From Peribacillus butanolivorans (GTDB lineage: Bacteria; Bacillota; Bacilli; Bacillales; DSM-1321), in NCBI RefSeq assembly GCF_001273755.1, contig NZ_LGYA01000001.1:1856216-1915626 (forward strand): a stretch of 59,411 nucleotides of DNA, read 5' to 3'. The notes below the pieces were generated by a model. That model was not told the origin of the DNA. It worked only from the letters and a program-made list of their open reading frames with translations, and searched no databases. Of the stretch, positions 25,301 to 35,480 are shown one piece after another. Made by a program: the position numbers and the translations under genes. The first letter of the stretch is position 1. Every line of letters begins with the position of its first letter.

Positions 25301-28270
25301 CAAACATTTAAAGTTGGTCAAAAATCACCTGACTTTTTCATCGCGTCTTATCAAGATGAATATGGCAATCAAATTGAATTCACACGTAATGATAAAGATC
25401 AATTAACAAGTGTCTCAGAGACAAAAGGGATTGAAAAGAAAGAAAAAATTCAAATCTCATATACAGATAATAAAATTAGTAAAGTCCAATATGCGGATCA
25501 CTGGACAACATTTAAATATACAGGTGATCAATTAACACAAACAACCATCGGTAGTGATAAAGCTGAACGTACGATTGTGGAAAACTTTACCTATAATAAT
25601 CAAGGTCAATTGGATAAATATGTAGATGGTAAAAACAACGAGACAGTTTTCACTTACAAAGAAAACGAAATAACAATTTTTGATAAACAAGCGAAAGATG
25701 AAGAACTTTCTGTTACAAATACTTACCAATTTAATGCGAAAGACAACGAATTTAAAGTGATTGATTCCAGTGACAACGAAACTGTATATAAACGAGATGA
25801 GAAAAATAATACGTATGCCGTTTCACAAGTAATTGAGCCATCAGAAGGAGAAACAAATTCTACAACATTTTTTGATTTAGATAATCAATACAATATTGTG
25901 AAGGTAACAAATCCAGATGGCACCACTGAAGAAATTACGTACGACCAGAATCGAAATTTATTAACATCTAAATCGCCTAATGGAACAACAAAGAATACGT
26001 ACAATGGTCGTAATCAAATCACAGAAACGGTTGCGACAAATGGCGAAATAACAACGAATTCGTATGAAGGTCCTTTTCTTATTTCTTCGACTGTAAAAGA
26101 TGAAACTACAAAATTCGAATATGATTCTTTTGGTCGAGTAATAAAAACACTCTATCCTAATGGCACGTATGATGCTGTAGCTTATGATGATAACAATCAC
26201 AAATTGACAATTACAGATAAAAAAGGGAATACAACATCCGTGACATATACTATATACGGACAAAAACAAGAAGAAACAGATGCAGAGAGCCATACAAAAA
26301 CATTTACGTATGATTCTCTTTATAAAGATTCATTAACTTCAATAGCGGATGGTAATGGTCATAAAACAACTTATAAATATGATGACAACAATAATTTATC
26401 GACGATAACAGACGCATTAGGGCGTGAAAAATCGTATTTGTACAATGACAATGACCAAGTAACAAAGGTAGAGATACCAAAGATGACATTCCAATATGGC
26501 TATGACATCAATGGTGAAAAGAATAAATCTATTTTACCTTCAGGTATTAATACAATTTATAATTATAATGAAAGTGGTCAAGTAGATACGGTTCAAGTAA
26601 AAAATCCAATGGGAGAAATAATCTCAACAACAAGTTATCAATATGATGAAAACGGAAAGACAAGCAAGGTTTCACATGATGGAAAAGACTTAAAAACATA
26701 CGGTTATACATCTGAAACGAATCTGCTAGCAAAATATACGCTAGGCTTATTCACTCAATCTTATTCATATGATGATCAAGAACGTGAAACAAAACGTCAA
26801 TCTGCGTATGATAAAGGGTTATCTGTGACAAAGGAAACATTGTTTAAAGATAAAAGTGATGACATCGGCCATGTGAAATATAGTGTGGATGATAAAACAC
26901 TACACAATTATCAATACGATACAAAGACAGAAGAAAATCAAAGTATACTTAATTTGAATGATGGTGTCTTAAAGCAAGTTGCACAATTTAATGATGCCAA
27001 CTTATTAAGTTCTTTAACGTATACAAGTAAAACAAAACAACCATTTGACATTCAATATGATTACACGAAAAATGGTAATATCTCAAAAGAAGCAGTAGAT
27101 GGTAATGTTTCAAGGTTTGAATACGACAAAAGTGAGCAATTAACGAAGGAAACATTACCAAATGGTGATGTGAATACGTATGAGTATGATGGAGTTGGTA
27201 ATCGTACCAAAGCCAAGTTGAAGGGAAAAGAATATACATTCTCGTACAATGATGCGAACCAAATTACAAAGAAAAATGCCACAGCGTACAAATATGATGC
27301 CAATGGTAATTTATTAGAAGATGAAAACTATAAGTATGCGTACAATGAGCGTCAACAATTAACAAGCGTCAAAACGTTTGCTGGAAAAGACATCGTAGCC
27401 TATACGTATGATGAAGATGGTTTACGTTTAACAAAAACAATTGGAACTACAAGACATGAATATTTCTATAATGATGATGTATTAGATATGGAAATTGTAA
27501 AAGAAAATAATCAAATCACACAGTACCGTTCATATGAATGGAATGGCTTCAGAGCCCTTGGTATGATTGTGAAGGCGAAGAACGATAAAGGTGAATTTGA
27601 AACAAAAGCGTATCAATTTATCACAAACCATCGCGGGGATGTATTGAGCATTCGTGACGGTGAAGACAAAGAAGTTGGGTCATATGAATATGATGCATAC
27701 GGGAATGTTTTAACCGTTGAAGGTACAATTGCGAAAGAAAATCCTGTTCGTTATGCGGGTTATTACTATGATGAAGAAACGAAAAATTATTACTTGCAAG
27801 CTCGTTATTATAATCCTGAAAACGGATCCTTCTTAGCGTTAGATCCTTACCCAGGAGATAAAGATGAGCCAATTTCACAAAACGGGTACACATATGTTAA
27901 TAACAATCCGATAAGTAATGTTGATCCTGCTGGTAATTATGGTTTCAGTGTATATTCTAAAGGTTGGTGGGGGTTTAAATACAAAGTCACGTTAAGTAAT
28001 AAAGAAACAAAAAGAATTGCTCAAAAGTTAAAATATGGAGTGATTGATGCAGCCTTAATTGGAGTGGCAGCCTTACTTAGCAAAGCTATTCGTAATTTTC
28101 TTGGAGCAAACAAATTAATTTCAGGAGCGGGTATAATTGCCAATTGGGGCGCACAAAGGTTTGGACAAAAATTGGAGGATAAAAATAAAGGCAAGGGAGT
28201 CATACTTTATGGCAGAAACTATGGTTGGACGGTGACTGTTCCTATAACAAGTATAGTCAGCAGAAAATAA
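22387..28270 (+). CDS. WapA-like RHS/YD-repeat polymorphic toxin, interrupted by a 1-nt poly-A frameshift
   Basis: A wall- or contact-delivered toxin of about 1960 residues if one A is removed from a nine-A run. The start is TTG 22387, 7 bp after aggagg. In order: signal peptide (ISFLLVFALICSLLPNYAGA), a stop at 22675-22677 caused by the A9 tract, and then in frame +2 a DNRLRE-type domain (DTFVSSAYPKNNYNKEW), two or three Fn3-like domains, a DUF6531-type module (VNVTTGNMALQFTDESLY), about 20 YD repeats forming the RHS cage, the RHS core (YYYDEETKNYYLQARYYNPE, PYVNNNP-like YTYVNNNPISNVDPAGN) and a variable ~107-residue toxin tip. That tip is amphipathic and Gly/Ala-rich (IDAALIGVAALLSKAI, KLISGAGIIANWGA). 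With the frameshift uncorrected, no signal peptide is joined to the body. Confidence 0.85.
22666..22674 (+). other. Poly-A tract that breaks the RHS frame
   Basis: Nine A's after GTT give GTT-AAA-AAA-AAA-TAA. Eight (or eleven) would join the signal-peptide frame to the 1830-codon body, which reads on as KNKTGYLETEATNLQAEF. Such a run is prone to polymerase slippage in replication and transcription, and also to sequencing error. Confidence 0.75.
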
Positions 28271-28283
28271 AGTAGTATAAAAA

Positions 28284-28314
28284 AATTAGGACTGCTGGTA
28301 TTAGCGGTCCTAAT
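28284..28314 (+). terminator. Hairpin between RHS toxin and its neighbour
   Basis: Stem aaattaggac / gtcctaattt with a 12-nt loop and only a weak T-tail. It may attenuate read-through from the toxin gene into the candidate immunity gene. Confidence 0.5.
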
Positions 28315-28348
28315 TTAAAAGTAGTATTTATTAGGGGGTGTATAGAAT

Positions 28349-28657
28349 TTGAAGAAAATAAAATTCAAACTAATAAAAAACGACAATAAGAATGTATTTT
28401 CCATGATTTTTCATGAAACTGTAATAGATATTATTTTAAAATTATCGGTTTTGGTGATTTTGATTATAATGTTCATTACTGGTTATTTATATGTGCAGAT
28501 AATATTTTATCTATTAGGACTTTATTATATTATTAATAGTACAAAGCGATTCAAGAAAAATAAGTCTAGTGTAGATTTTATCTATACACTCTTATTTGGC
28601 TTTCTTTTTATAGTGGTAGGATATTATATGGTACCTATAAACATTCTGAATAAATGA
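28349..28657 (+). CDS. Candidate immunity protein of the RHS toxin (small membrane protein)
   Basis: A 102-residue protein starting at TTG 28349, 8 bp after aggggggtg-type ribosome sequence. At least three hydrophobic helices are visible (DIILKLSVLVILIIMFITGY, then LYVQIIFYLLGLYYIINS, then YTLLFGFLFIVVGYYMVPI) with a basic N-terminus. I do not recognise the family. It lies 78 bp downstream of the RHS toxin on the same strand, the standard position of an immunity gene. A membrane-embedded immunity protein fits a toxin tip that looks membrane-active. That pairing is inference from position and composition. Confidence 0.6.
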   Translation: MKKIKFKLIKNDNKNVFSMIFHETVIDIILKLSVLVILIIMFITGYLYVQIIFYLLGLYYIINSTKRFKKNKSSVDFIYTLLFGFLFIVVGYYMVPINILNK

Positions 28658-28833
28658 ATAATTTAAAATATAAACAACAATCTTATCAAAACGGTCCTAT
28701 CTCTTTCGTTCATCTAAAGCAACCTATACCATGTGGTTTGAAATCCTGCGAATAAGCGAGTATTCGTGAGCATTATCTATTAAACTGAGGGAGTTCATTA
28801 AGAAGAAGTAAAAAAAGTCAATTCCTTAACGTT
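28658..28833 (+). other. Intergenic flank of the IS3 element
   Basis: No gene. The motif ttaaactgagggagttcatt (about 28779) recurs near 58765. The last 15 bp are the left half of the resolvase-site repeat that the IS3 element entered. Confidence 0.5.
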
Positions 28834-28885
28834 GAACTGCACCCCAATTGTTAGACACAACTAACAATTGGAGGTGCAGTTTTTT

Positions 28886-29407
28886 ATGGCGAGATTTTCT
28901 TCAGAAGAAAAAATACAGGCAGTAAGACAATATATAGATGGTCATGAGGGAGGACAAACAATTGCTAAATCTATTGGTGTTCATCCAAGTTTACTCCATC
29001 AGTGGATTAAACAATTTGAACTTTTTGGTGATGATGCTTTTGAAAAACGCTATACACTCTACCCCGCACAGTTTAAACTAGATGTACTCAATTATATGAA
29101 CGAACACGGGACGTCTATCAGGAAAACAGCGGCGATTTTTAATATTCCATCTTATGAAACGCTTAGAAAATGGAAAGTTGCTTATGAAACAAAAGGATTT
29201 GATGCCCTACAATCAAAGAAAAAGGGGCGTCCATCCATGAAAAATAAAAATAATCAGACATCAAATACTCAAGTACCCGATGAAGGATCAATAGAGGCTT
29301 TACAGGCGGAGAATGAACGTTTACGTATGGAGATTGCCTATTTAAAAAAGTTGAATGCCTTAGTTCAAAACAAGGAAAAATCACCAAATAAGACAAGGCA
29401 CAAGTAG
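28886..29407 (+). CDS. IS3-family transposase OrfA
   Basis: A 173-residue DNA-binding subunit. There are two helix-turn-helix segments ([20 protein letters not shown] and [20 protein letters not shown]) and a C-terminal leucine-zipper-like coil ([20 protein letters not shown]). The start is ATG 28886, 11 bp after ggaggt; the frame begins further upstream inside the terminal repeat. In this family OrfA and a fused OrfAB are made by -1 frameshifting, and OrfB here is indeed in the -1 frame. The frames overlap by only about 20 bp (29387-29407) and I see no classic slippery heptamer in it. Confidence 0.9.
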   Translation: MARFSSEEKIQAVRQYIDGHEGGQTIAKSIGVHPSLLHQWIKQFELFGDDAFEKRYTLYPAQFKLDVLNYMNEHGTSIRKTAAIFNIPSYETLRKWKVAYETKGFDALQSKKKGRPSMKNKNNQTSNTQVPDEGSIEALQAENERLRMEIAYLKKLNALVQNKEKSPNKTRHK

Positions 29408-29433
29408 TCTATGAATTAAGGAATGCATTCCCG

Positions 29434-30243
29434 GTGAAAGCACTTATACAGCTCGCAGACATTCCGCGTAGCACGTATTACTATTGGGTGAAAAACTTCG
29501 GTCGTCCTGATCCAGATGCAGAACTGAAAGTATTGATTAAATCTGTTTTCGATGAACATGAAGGTCGGTTTGGTTACCGTCGTATTCGTGATGAACTTAG
29601 AAATCGCGGACACAAAGTAAACCACAAAAAGGTACAGCGTATCATGAAAGAACTAGGGCTAAAATGTCTTGTCCGTATGAAAAAATATCGCTCTTACAAA
29701 GGAACTGTGGGAAAGATTGCACTAAATATTTTAGATCGCAATTTCAAAGCTGAAAAACCAAATGAGAAATGGGTTACGGATATTACAGAGTTTAAATTAT
29801 TTGGAGAAAAGCTATATTTATCGCCGATATTGGACTTATTTAATGGAGAAATCATTACGTATACAATCGGTTCAAGACCAACCTACTCACTCATTTCAAC
29901 GATGTTAGATCAAGCTTTTGAACGTTTAACAGACGATAGTCTCCTAATTCATTCAGATCAAGGCTGGCATTATCAAATGAAACAATACCGTAATGCCCTT
30001 AGGGAACGTGGCATTACGCAAAGTATGTCTCGCAAAGGGAATTGTTACGATAACGCTGTTATGGAAAATTTCTTTGGTATCATGAAATCGGAACTACTTT
30101 ATCTAAAAGAATTTGAAAGTGTGGAACACTTTAAACAAGAACTAGCAAAATATATAGAATACTATAATCACAAACGAATCAAGGCAAAATTAAAAGGCAT
30201 GAGCCCGGTACAATACCGAGCTCATGCCCAACGGGCTGCCTAA
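29434..30243 (+). CDS. IS3-family transposase OrfB (DDE integrase domain)
   Basis: A 269-residue catalytic part with an HTH_21-type N-terminal region ([18 protein letters not shown]) and an rve core. The DDE residues are visible in [22 protein letters not shown] and [14 protein letters not shown]. The GTG at 29434 has only a weak ribosome site; the frame is open from 29387, as expected for a product fused to OrfA by -1 frameshifting. No damage is seen, so the element may be active. Confidence 0.92.
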   Translation: MKALIQLADIPRSTYYYWVKNFGRPDPDAELKVLIKSVFDEHEGRFGYRRIRDELRNRGHKVNHKKVQRIMKELGLKCLVRMKKYRSYKGTVGKIALNILDRNFKAEKPNEKWVTDITEFKLFGEKLYLSPILDLFNGEIITYTIGSRPTYSLISTMLDQAFERLTDDSLLIHSDQGWHYQMKQYRNALRERGITQSMSRKGNCYDNAVMENFFGIMKSELLYLKEFESVEHFKQELAKYIEYYNHKRIKAKLKGMSPVQYRAHAQRAA

Positions 30244-30280
30244 CGGAATAACCTGTCTAACTTTATGGGGTCAGTTCACG

Positions 30281-30510
30281 TAGAGGATATCGACTTTTTA
30301 GGTTGGAATTCTCTTAGCCTATAAAATTTCCGAAATGGGCGGTATAGCATTGTTGCTACCGTTCGTAAAAGTAGACTTTTACGAACGGTTCTTTTTTTAT
30401 AAAATCGACTCATTTTTCCGTTCGTTAAAGTTATAAAACACTTTATGAACGTTCGTGATTTTGCATATACTTTTACGAACGCTTTTGGTAGAATAATAGG
30501 AAAGTAAGTA
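30281..30510 (+). promoter_or_regulatory. Candidate res site upstream of the second resolvase (right copy)
   Basis: Repeated half-sites cgttcgtaaaag occur in both orientations: 30360 forward and 30375 reverse form a near-perfect dyad with a T-run, 30412 forward and about 30438 reverse form a second dyad, and a further reverse site lies at about 30468. Spaced dyads directly upstream of a serine resolvase are the pattern of a res site that also holds the gene's promoter. The first ~95 bp duplicate 19612-19707. Confidence 0.65.
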
Positions 30511-30527
30511 GAAAAAGGAGTAACAAG

Positions 30528-31172
30528 ATGGAAGTTCGTAAATTCGGATACATAAGAGTGAGTAGCAAAGATCAAAATGAAGGACGTCAACTTCAGGCCA
30601 TGAAAGAAAAAGGATTAGATGAACGAGATATCTTCCTAGATAAACAAAGTGGGAAAAACTTTGACCGGGCTCAATATCAATTGTTAAAACGTATGATTCG
30701 GAAAGGGGATGTCCTATATATTCATTCACTCGATCGTTTTGGCCGGAACAAGGAAGAAATTCTACAAGAATGGAATGACATCACGAAAAATGTCCAAGCA
30801 GATATCGTGGTCATGGATATGCCATTGTTGGACACTACTCAATTTAAGGATAGTTTAGGGACCTTCATCGCAGATCTTGTTTTACAAATCCTTTCCTGGA
30901 TGGCGGAAGAGGAGAGGGACCGTATACGAAAACGGCAGCGTGAAGGAATTAATGTGGCTTTGCAAAATGGTGTGCCCTTCGGCCGACCGAAAGCTCGAGT
31001 AACCGAAGAGCTTAAAGAAGTGTATGATCGTTGGAAAGCAGGAGAGATAACAGCCGTTAAAGCCATGGCGGAATTAGGTGTAAAAAAGACGACTTTTTAT
31101 AAGTTGGTTAAGGAATATGAAAAAGACTCTAAAAAAAGCTATATATTAGAAGAAACTCGTCAAAAAAAGTAG
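30528..31172 (+). CDS. Serine resolvase
   Basis: A 214-residue serine recombinase. The nucleophile is Ser12 in GYIRVSSKDQNEGRQ, with LYIHSLDRFGRNKEEI, SWMAEEERDRIRKRQREGI and GVPFGRPKARV before the C-terminal HTH (VKAMAELGVKKTTFYKLV). It resembles plasmid and Tn resolvases that resolve dimers or cointegrates. The ribosome site aaaggag precedes the ATG. It sits directly downstream of its likely res site. The truncated resolvase at 56992 is of the same general type. It lies between the RHS island and the Hachiman genes. Confidence 0.93.
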   Translation: MEVRKFGYIRVSSKDQNEGRQLQAMKEKGLDERDIFLDKQSGKNFDRAQYQLLKRMIRKGDVLYIHSLDRFGRNKEEILQEWNDITKNVQADIVVMDMPLLDTTQFKDSLGTFIADLVLQILSWMAEEERDRIRKRQREGINVALQNGVPFGRPKARVTEELKEVYDRWKAGEITAVKAMAELGVKKTTFYKLVKEYEKDSKKSYILEETRQKK

Positions 31173-31202
31173 CCTTTGCTCAACGGGAGCAAAGGCTTTT
31201 AT
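31171..31202 (+). terminator. Terminator overlapping the resolvase stop
   Basis: Stem agcctttgct / agcaaaggct with TTTT. Confidence 0.8.
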
Positions 31203-31363
31203 ACGTATTTGATTATACTTTCATTTAGGTCAGTTCTAGTTTACGCTGGTTGTCCGTAACTAGACCATCACAAACTCAGAATGATCTTTGTAGAATGGAA
31301 TGTACTTCTGCCCCTATCTACCATTATTTCTATACCACGTGTTAACGCTTTCCATTCATGTGA

Positions 31364-33928
31364 TTACTTTTCCCAATCAAGGATCTCCGATAACTCAATG
31401 TATTCTTCATAATACTTTTCTTTATCAATTGCATTTTTCAATTCATTTTCAGAAAAATCTATTATATTATAATCTTGGATAATAAAAGAATCGATATAAT
31501 TCTTTTTAAGAATTGTTGCAAGATGCCTTGGAAACCCTAAATTTTGCAATTCAATTATTATTTTATCCGTAGTTCCATACTCCAAGTATTCTGACCAATC
31601 TTTACTCATAGGGAGTCCTTCACCTTTATTTATATTATTAATAAGTAGAATATAATTAGATAAGTAATATTTTATTTTAAATCTTAATACATTTTCTATA
31701 TCAGATACCACATTATTAACAATTTTATTAATATGTATTCGATTTTTAGAATCAAATAGTTCCGATTGATTATTGTTTAGAAAGATTTCCTTATTGTTGG
31801 ATACAAAATCCTTAATAACATCTTTAATAATTATATTTAAAGGTTTTGAATTTATCCATGAGTTCATTAATACTGCGTAATAGGTAAGAATATTTTTATT
31901 TTTCGCTAAAGGTTTAGTTCCTCCTGATTCTTCACCCTTCCAATTATAGAAATTATAAAGGATATTCAATATTTCTAAGCAATTCTGATAATTTACTTCT
32001 AAAGGTATTTGAGGCAACAATTTCCCGAAAGCTACAATATCGTTTTGATATTGTAGCTTAATGGTCATGCTTTGAGCCAAAATATCATTAGGGACTTGGT
32101 TTCTTGAATCAATTTTGTTAAGTATTGATGCTCCATCATTATTATTATCAATGAACATACTTCTTAAAATCGAATCAGTCTTAGACAAATCATGATAAGC
32201 CAATATATTACCATAGGAATCAAGCATTTTTTTCTCGTTTTCAGAGACGTTTTTTCGAGTGAATGGTTTTCCAACAATCGAATTACCGATATTAGTATAA
32301 AACCTCCCTCTATTGGTCATTAGAATGGATTCAACCTTGCCTATTTTTTTTTCTTTTATAACTTTTAGGTCTTTTTTTGGACTATCCCATCTATTTCTCT
32401 TATCTACTATTCTTAAACAAACTATATTTCCACTTAGATCCTTAGTTAATCTTCCTGCACGACCTGCTAAGTTCCAAAAATCTACATCAGAAAACTTTCT
32501 AAGTCCAATTGCATTACTTAATATAAAAATGTTTTTGGCAGGTAGGTTAACGCCCTCTAACAAAGTAGAAGTGCAAAAAATATTATCTATTATTTTATCA
32601 CGAAACAATAATTCAATCTTTTCCCTAATTCTTTGTGGTAATCCCCCGAAATGAAATGCTATTCCTTTTTTAAGACAATCCACTAAATAATATTCTTCGT
32701 GCATAGTTGTTTGAACCAATTCAATTAAAGAAGACAAATTAGTGTTTTTTTTATCATTAAGATTTTTCGCATATTGTAAAGCGTAATTTATTGTGTCATC
32801 AACTGTATTGCAATATATTATATTTTGGACATTATTCCCTATTAAAGTGATAGCATTCTTTAAATTATTATGTTCATTGGTAGAATAGGAGTCATACGGT
32901 AAATCTATTTCCTCACCGTTTTCGGCGAACATAATTACTCTCTTTTCTATACAGTCAATAAAGAATCTATTTTGAGCCACAGAATTTTCAGTAACACTTA
33001 ATGTTTCTTCGGTACTATTCCCAAATAACTGTAGGAATATTTCACTATTAATAATATTAGGAGAAGAAAAATAAAGATTTACACTTTTTCTTTTAGCCAG
33101 CATTAAGGCGTGATAAAAGAGCGGAGCTCTTGAATCGTCTTGGGTTATCAGTTTTTGAGCTTCGTCAACAAAAACATAGTTGATTGCAGGATTATCATTT
33201 GATAAATATGAAATTAATCTTTCGGGGGTGAATACAAAAATATATTTGTTCCCTTTACTTTTATACAATAATGGTACTGTTGGATGGGAGAGTATTTTGT
33301 ATTTTGGTTCGGAAATTTCTTTTTTAAGCTTAGTTGTTACTTGATTTATTAATGCTCTAGTTGGTACAAGAATAACAATATTATCAGAAGCATTTCTTTC
33401 TTTAATAAGAAATTTGATGAATGATTCTATAATAAATGACTTTCCGAAAGATGTTGGTCCAGAAAAGCTAAAGTGATTACTATCTTTTAACTCCTCAAAA
33501 ACTTGGTATTGAGCGTCAGTAAAAATATTTTTTGAGTCTGGAGCAATTTGATAAGTCTTTTTGATAATAGACTCAACCATTACTTCATCTAAATCAATTT
33601 CCTCACTATTAATTGCAAGTTGCAGAGAAGGGAAGTTTCCTAATTTTACAAGTACAGTAGCAGCTTGCATCTTGAAGAATTTATCTTCGCTATAAAAATT
33701 GTATAACAAACTAATGATTTTATATGCCAAATTTCGTGCCTCTGTTAAATCTGACCTGCAAAGTATATCTCCAAACCTTAATAGGTCAGTATACTCTTTT
33801 TCAGTTAATGGGTTGTTTATAGAATTACCGACAAAGTGATAACCATATGTTTTTTCTAATTTATGGACTAATGTTTCTAAATATGAATCATTAAGTGCTT
33901 TTTTCGCAAGTTCCTTAAGTAAACTCAT
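31364..33928 (-). CDS. hamB: Hachiman defence helicase HamB
   Basis: An 854-residue superfamily 2 helicase. Walker A is GPTSFGKS (157-164), the DExx box DEAQ (255-258), motif IV-V sequence STLLEGVNLPAKNIF (454-468), and motif VI NLAGRAGRL (486-494). The N-terminal ~130 residues and the long C-terminal region have no hallmark I recognise. In Hachiman systems HamB senses DNA damage or invading DNA and controls the nuclease HamA. The start codon ATG 33928 overlaps the end of hamA by 4 bp (ATGA), so the two are translationally coupled. The 3' end lies opposite the resolvase gene. The protein looks intact and AT-rich like its partner. Confidence 0.88.
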   Translation of the reverse strand: MSLLKELAKKALNDSYLETLVHKLEKTYGYHFVGNSINNPLTEKEYTDLLRFGDILCRSDLTEARNLAYKIISLLYNFYSEDKFFKMQAATVLVKLGNFPSLQLAINSEEIDLDEVMVESIIKKTYQIAPDSKNIFTDAQYQVFEELKDSNHFSFSGPTSFGKSFIIESFIKFLIKERNASDNIVILVPTRALINQVTTKLKKEISEPKYKILSHPTVPLLYKSKGNKYIFVFTPERLISYLSNDNPAINYVFVDEAQKLITQDDSRAPLFYHALMLAKRKSVNLYFSSPNIINSEIFLQLFGNSTEETLSVTENSVAQNRFFIDCIEKRVIMFAENGEEIDLPYDSYSTNEHNNLKNAITLIGNNVQNIIYCNTVDDTINYALQYAKNLNDKKNTNLSSLIELVQTTMHEEYYLVDCLKKGIAFHFGGLPQRIREKIELLFRDKIIDNIFCTSTLLEGVNLPAKNIFILSNAIGLRKFSDVDFWNLAGRAGRLTKDLSGNIVCLRIVDKRNRWDSPKKDLKVIKEKKIGKVESILMTNRGRFYTNIGNSIVGKPFTRKNVSENEKKMLDSYGNILAYHDLSKTDSILRSMFIDNNNDGASILNKIDSRNQVPNDILAQSMTIKLQYQNDIVAFGKLLPQIPLEVNYQNCLEILNILYNFYNWKGEESGGTKPLAKNKNILTYYAVLMNSWINSKPLNIIIKDVIKDFVSNNKEIFLNNNQSELFDSKNRIHINKIVNNVVSDIENVLRFKIKYYLSNYILLINNINKGEGLPMSKDWSEYLEYGTTDKIIIELQNLGFPRHLATILKKNYIDSFIIQDYNIIDFSENELKNAIDKEKYYEEYIELSEILDWEK

Positions 33929-34830
33929 GTTGTTATTCCTTTCATTATGTCTTCTCGGGCTTTGTCAAGTTCAATAAAAGGCAAAGCATATATATAGAAA
34001 GAATGTCCGAACAGGTCATATCTTTCTATCAATTTTTCTATATGCTTTAATTCTTTTGTTAATTGCAATTTAACATTTGCTTCAATTGCTTTTCTATAGT
34101 CTGAATTACTTGATCTTTTCTGCTCATCCGTCGGGGTTATTTGGAACCCAATAAAAATACCAAAGGCATCATCTACCTCAAAATCTTCATCACTAGTTGG
34201 ATAAATAAGTTTAGTTAGGAATTCTTTTTCTTTTTCAGTCCAGGTCTCATGATCCAAATTATCACTAATTAATCTCTTTTCAAAATTGATACCACTTTTG
34301 GTATCACCTTTATCATTAATTTCATTTTTGAATTGGTATATTGATTTAAAGGCGTCATACATAGCTCCGCCCAATTCTTTAATAGTCTTTGATTCACCAA
34401 ATACTAATTGAAAATTACCATCAGCAAGTTTTAAGAAATGCACACCATCTGAACCATTCACGTACATACTTGTTGATGTCTTCATTTCCAACTTTGAAAA
34501 GATTTTCGGAGCGTTCAAATGCCCTTCTAAAAAACAATATAATAAAAATTCTCCCAGCTCCCCAGTATTCTTTTTATACTCAAGGAACTTTTCCCGAGCT
34601 ACTTTTGAGAGAGTCATAGGTTTATTAGCATATGAATTTTTCACTTTTCTTGAGATGGCAAAATCTGCAACTGGTTCCATAAGTTCATTGATAATTCTAT
34701 TATAGTCGAACTTATTTGAGTTTATAGGAAATAAAAATAAATCAATTTTGTTTCCTGTTTTACTAAATTCATGAGTATCAAGATGTTTAAATACTTTTAG
34801 AAAATCAGATGAAGCCAAGCTCAATTCCAT
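33925..34830 (-). CDS. hamA: Hachiman defence nuclease HamA (DUF1837)
   Basis: A 301-residue protein of the DUF1837 family. PD-(D/E)xK-like residues are visible: Glu94 in GELGEFLLYCFLEG, Asp128 in NGSDGVHFLKL, and Glu146/Lys148 in LVFGESKTIKELGG. HamA is the effector of Hachiman; after release by HamB it cuts DNA and stops phage growth, sometimes by killing the host cell. The ribosome site aaggag precedes ATG 34830. It is the first gene of a two-gene operon with hamB. The motif order and the pairing with a helicase make the assignment strong. No extra third gene is adjacent. Confidence 0.88.
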   Translation of the reverse strand: MELSLASSDFLKVFKHLDTHEFSKTGNKIDLFLFPINSNKFDYNRIINELMEPVADFAISRKVKNSYANKPMTLSKVAREKFLEYKKNTGELGEFLLYCFLEGHLNAPKIFSKLEMKTSTSMYVNGSDGVHFLKLADGNFQLVFGESKTIKELGGAMYDAFKSIYQFKNEINDKGDTKSGINFEKRLISDNLDHETWTEKEKEFLTKLIYPTSDEDFEVDDAFGIFIGFQITPTDEQKRSSNSDYRKAIEANVKLQLTKELKHIEKLIERYDLFGHSFYIYALPFIELDKAREDIMKGITT

Positions 34831-35480
34831 AATTTTTTCTCCTTATTAATAAAGAAATTATATTAAAATCGTTGTAAGTAACTCAAAGTTAACATTCCTT
34901 TTATTGGTTTATTTTATCAAATATTTATAATATTTAATATATTAACAAAAAAATCCAATGATTAATTTTAGCTGTTAAATAAAAGTAGTTGTTTAATATA
35001 AAACACTCTGGGGATGAGTCATTCTCTGGACTTTCTGTTAACAGCCCTTCAAAGTCTTTAAACATTGTTTTTGTCAGTTGAGATTTAGAAATAATCTTGG
35101 CCTACATTCTTCAAAATTTATGTTTGTTCCGGCATGAAGAATCCAAGCCATTTCACTTTCCCATGGTCATGAAGAATAAATCGCCCCTTCATATACTGGG
35201 AACTTTTGTTCTTTAATATCAAGTTTTGTCTGATTAACAATGTTTAGAAGGTAATACAGCACACACAACTGGTACGCATCGATAGCGTCTTTTGAGTTTC
35301 AGCATTATCAAAATTGGCATAAGCTCTAGGAACAACTGTAAAGCACAATGTAGCTATGATGATCAATTTTTTTATTAGCAAGGTGGCACATCGGGATTAT
35401 TAAAAGAGGCAGTAAAACAACCGTATGAGGTCCAACATACGTCCTTTAACTTTATATGGAACTTAGGACTTCCATTTATT
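34831..35480 (-). other. Upstream of hamA: AT-rich promoter region and a decayed minus-strand coding remnant
   Basis: 34850-34990 is very AT-rich and should hold the hamA promoter. About 35005 carries ctctggggatgagtc, also found in the HU terminator at 46404. On the minus strand, about 35330-35130 reads AYANFDNAETQKTL, then with frame shifts DAYQLCVLYYLLNIVNQTKL and KFPVYEGAIYS, a remnant of a gene I do not recognise. Confidence 0.4.

Larger units (their letters stand above)
28834..30278 (+). mobile_element. Complete IS3-family insertion sequence (IS150-like), 1445 bp
   Basis: Terminal inverted repeats start TGAACTGCACCCC on the left and TGAACTGACCCC on the right (reverse complement). The 3-bp direct repeat CGT lies on both sides (28831-28833 and 30279-30281). 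It carries orfA and orfB in the usual order. The flanks join into the resolvase-site repeat seen intact at 19601, which shows where it inserted. Confidence 0.9.

Noticed and set aside
23657..28203. Many antisense frames inside the RHS gene
   Set aside because: Low-complexity His/Tyr/Leu-rich translations mirroring YD repeats, no ribosome sites.
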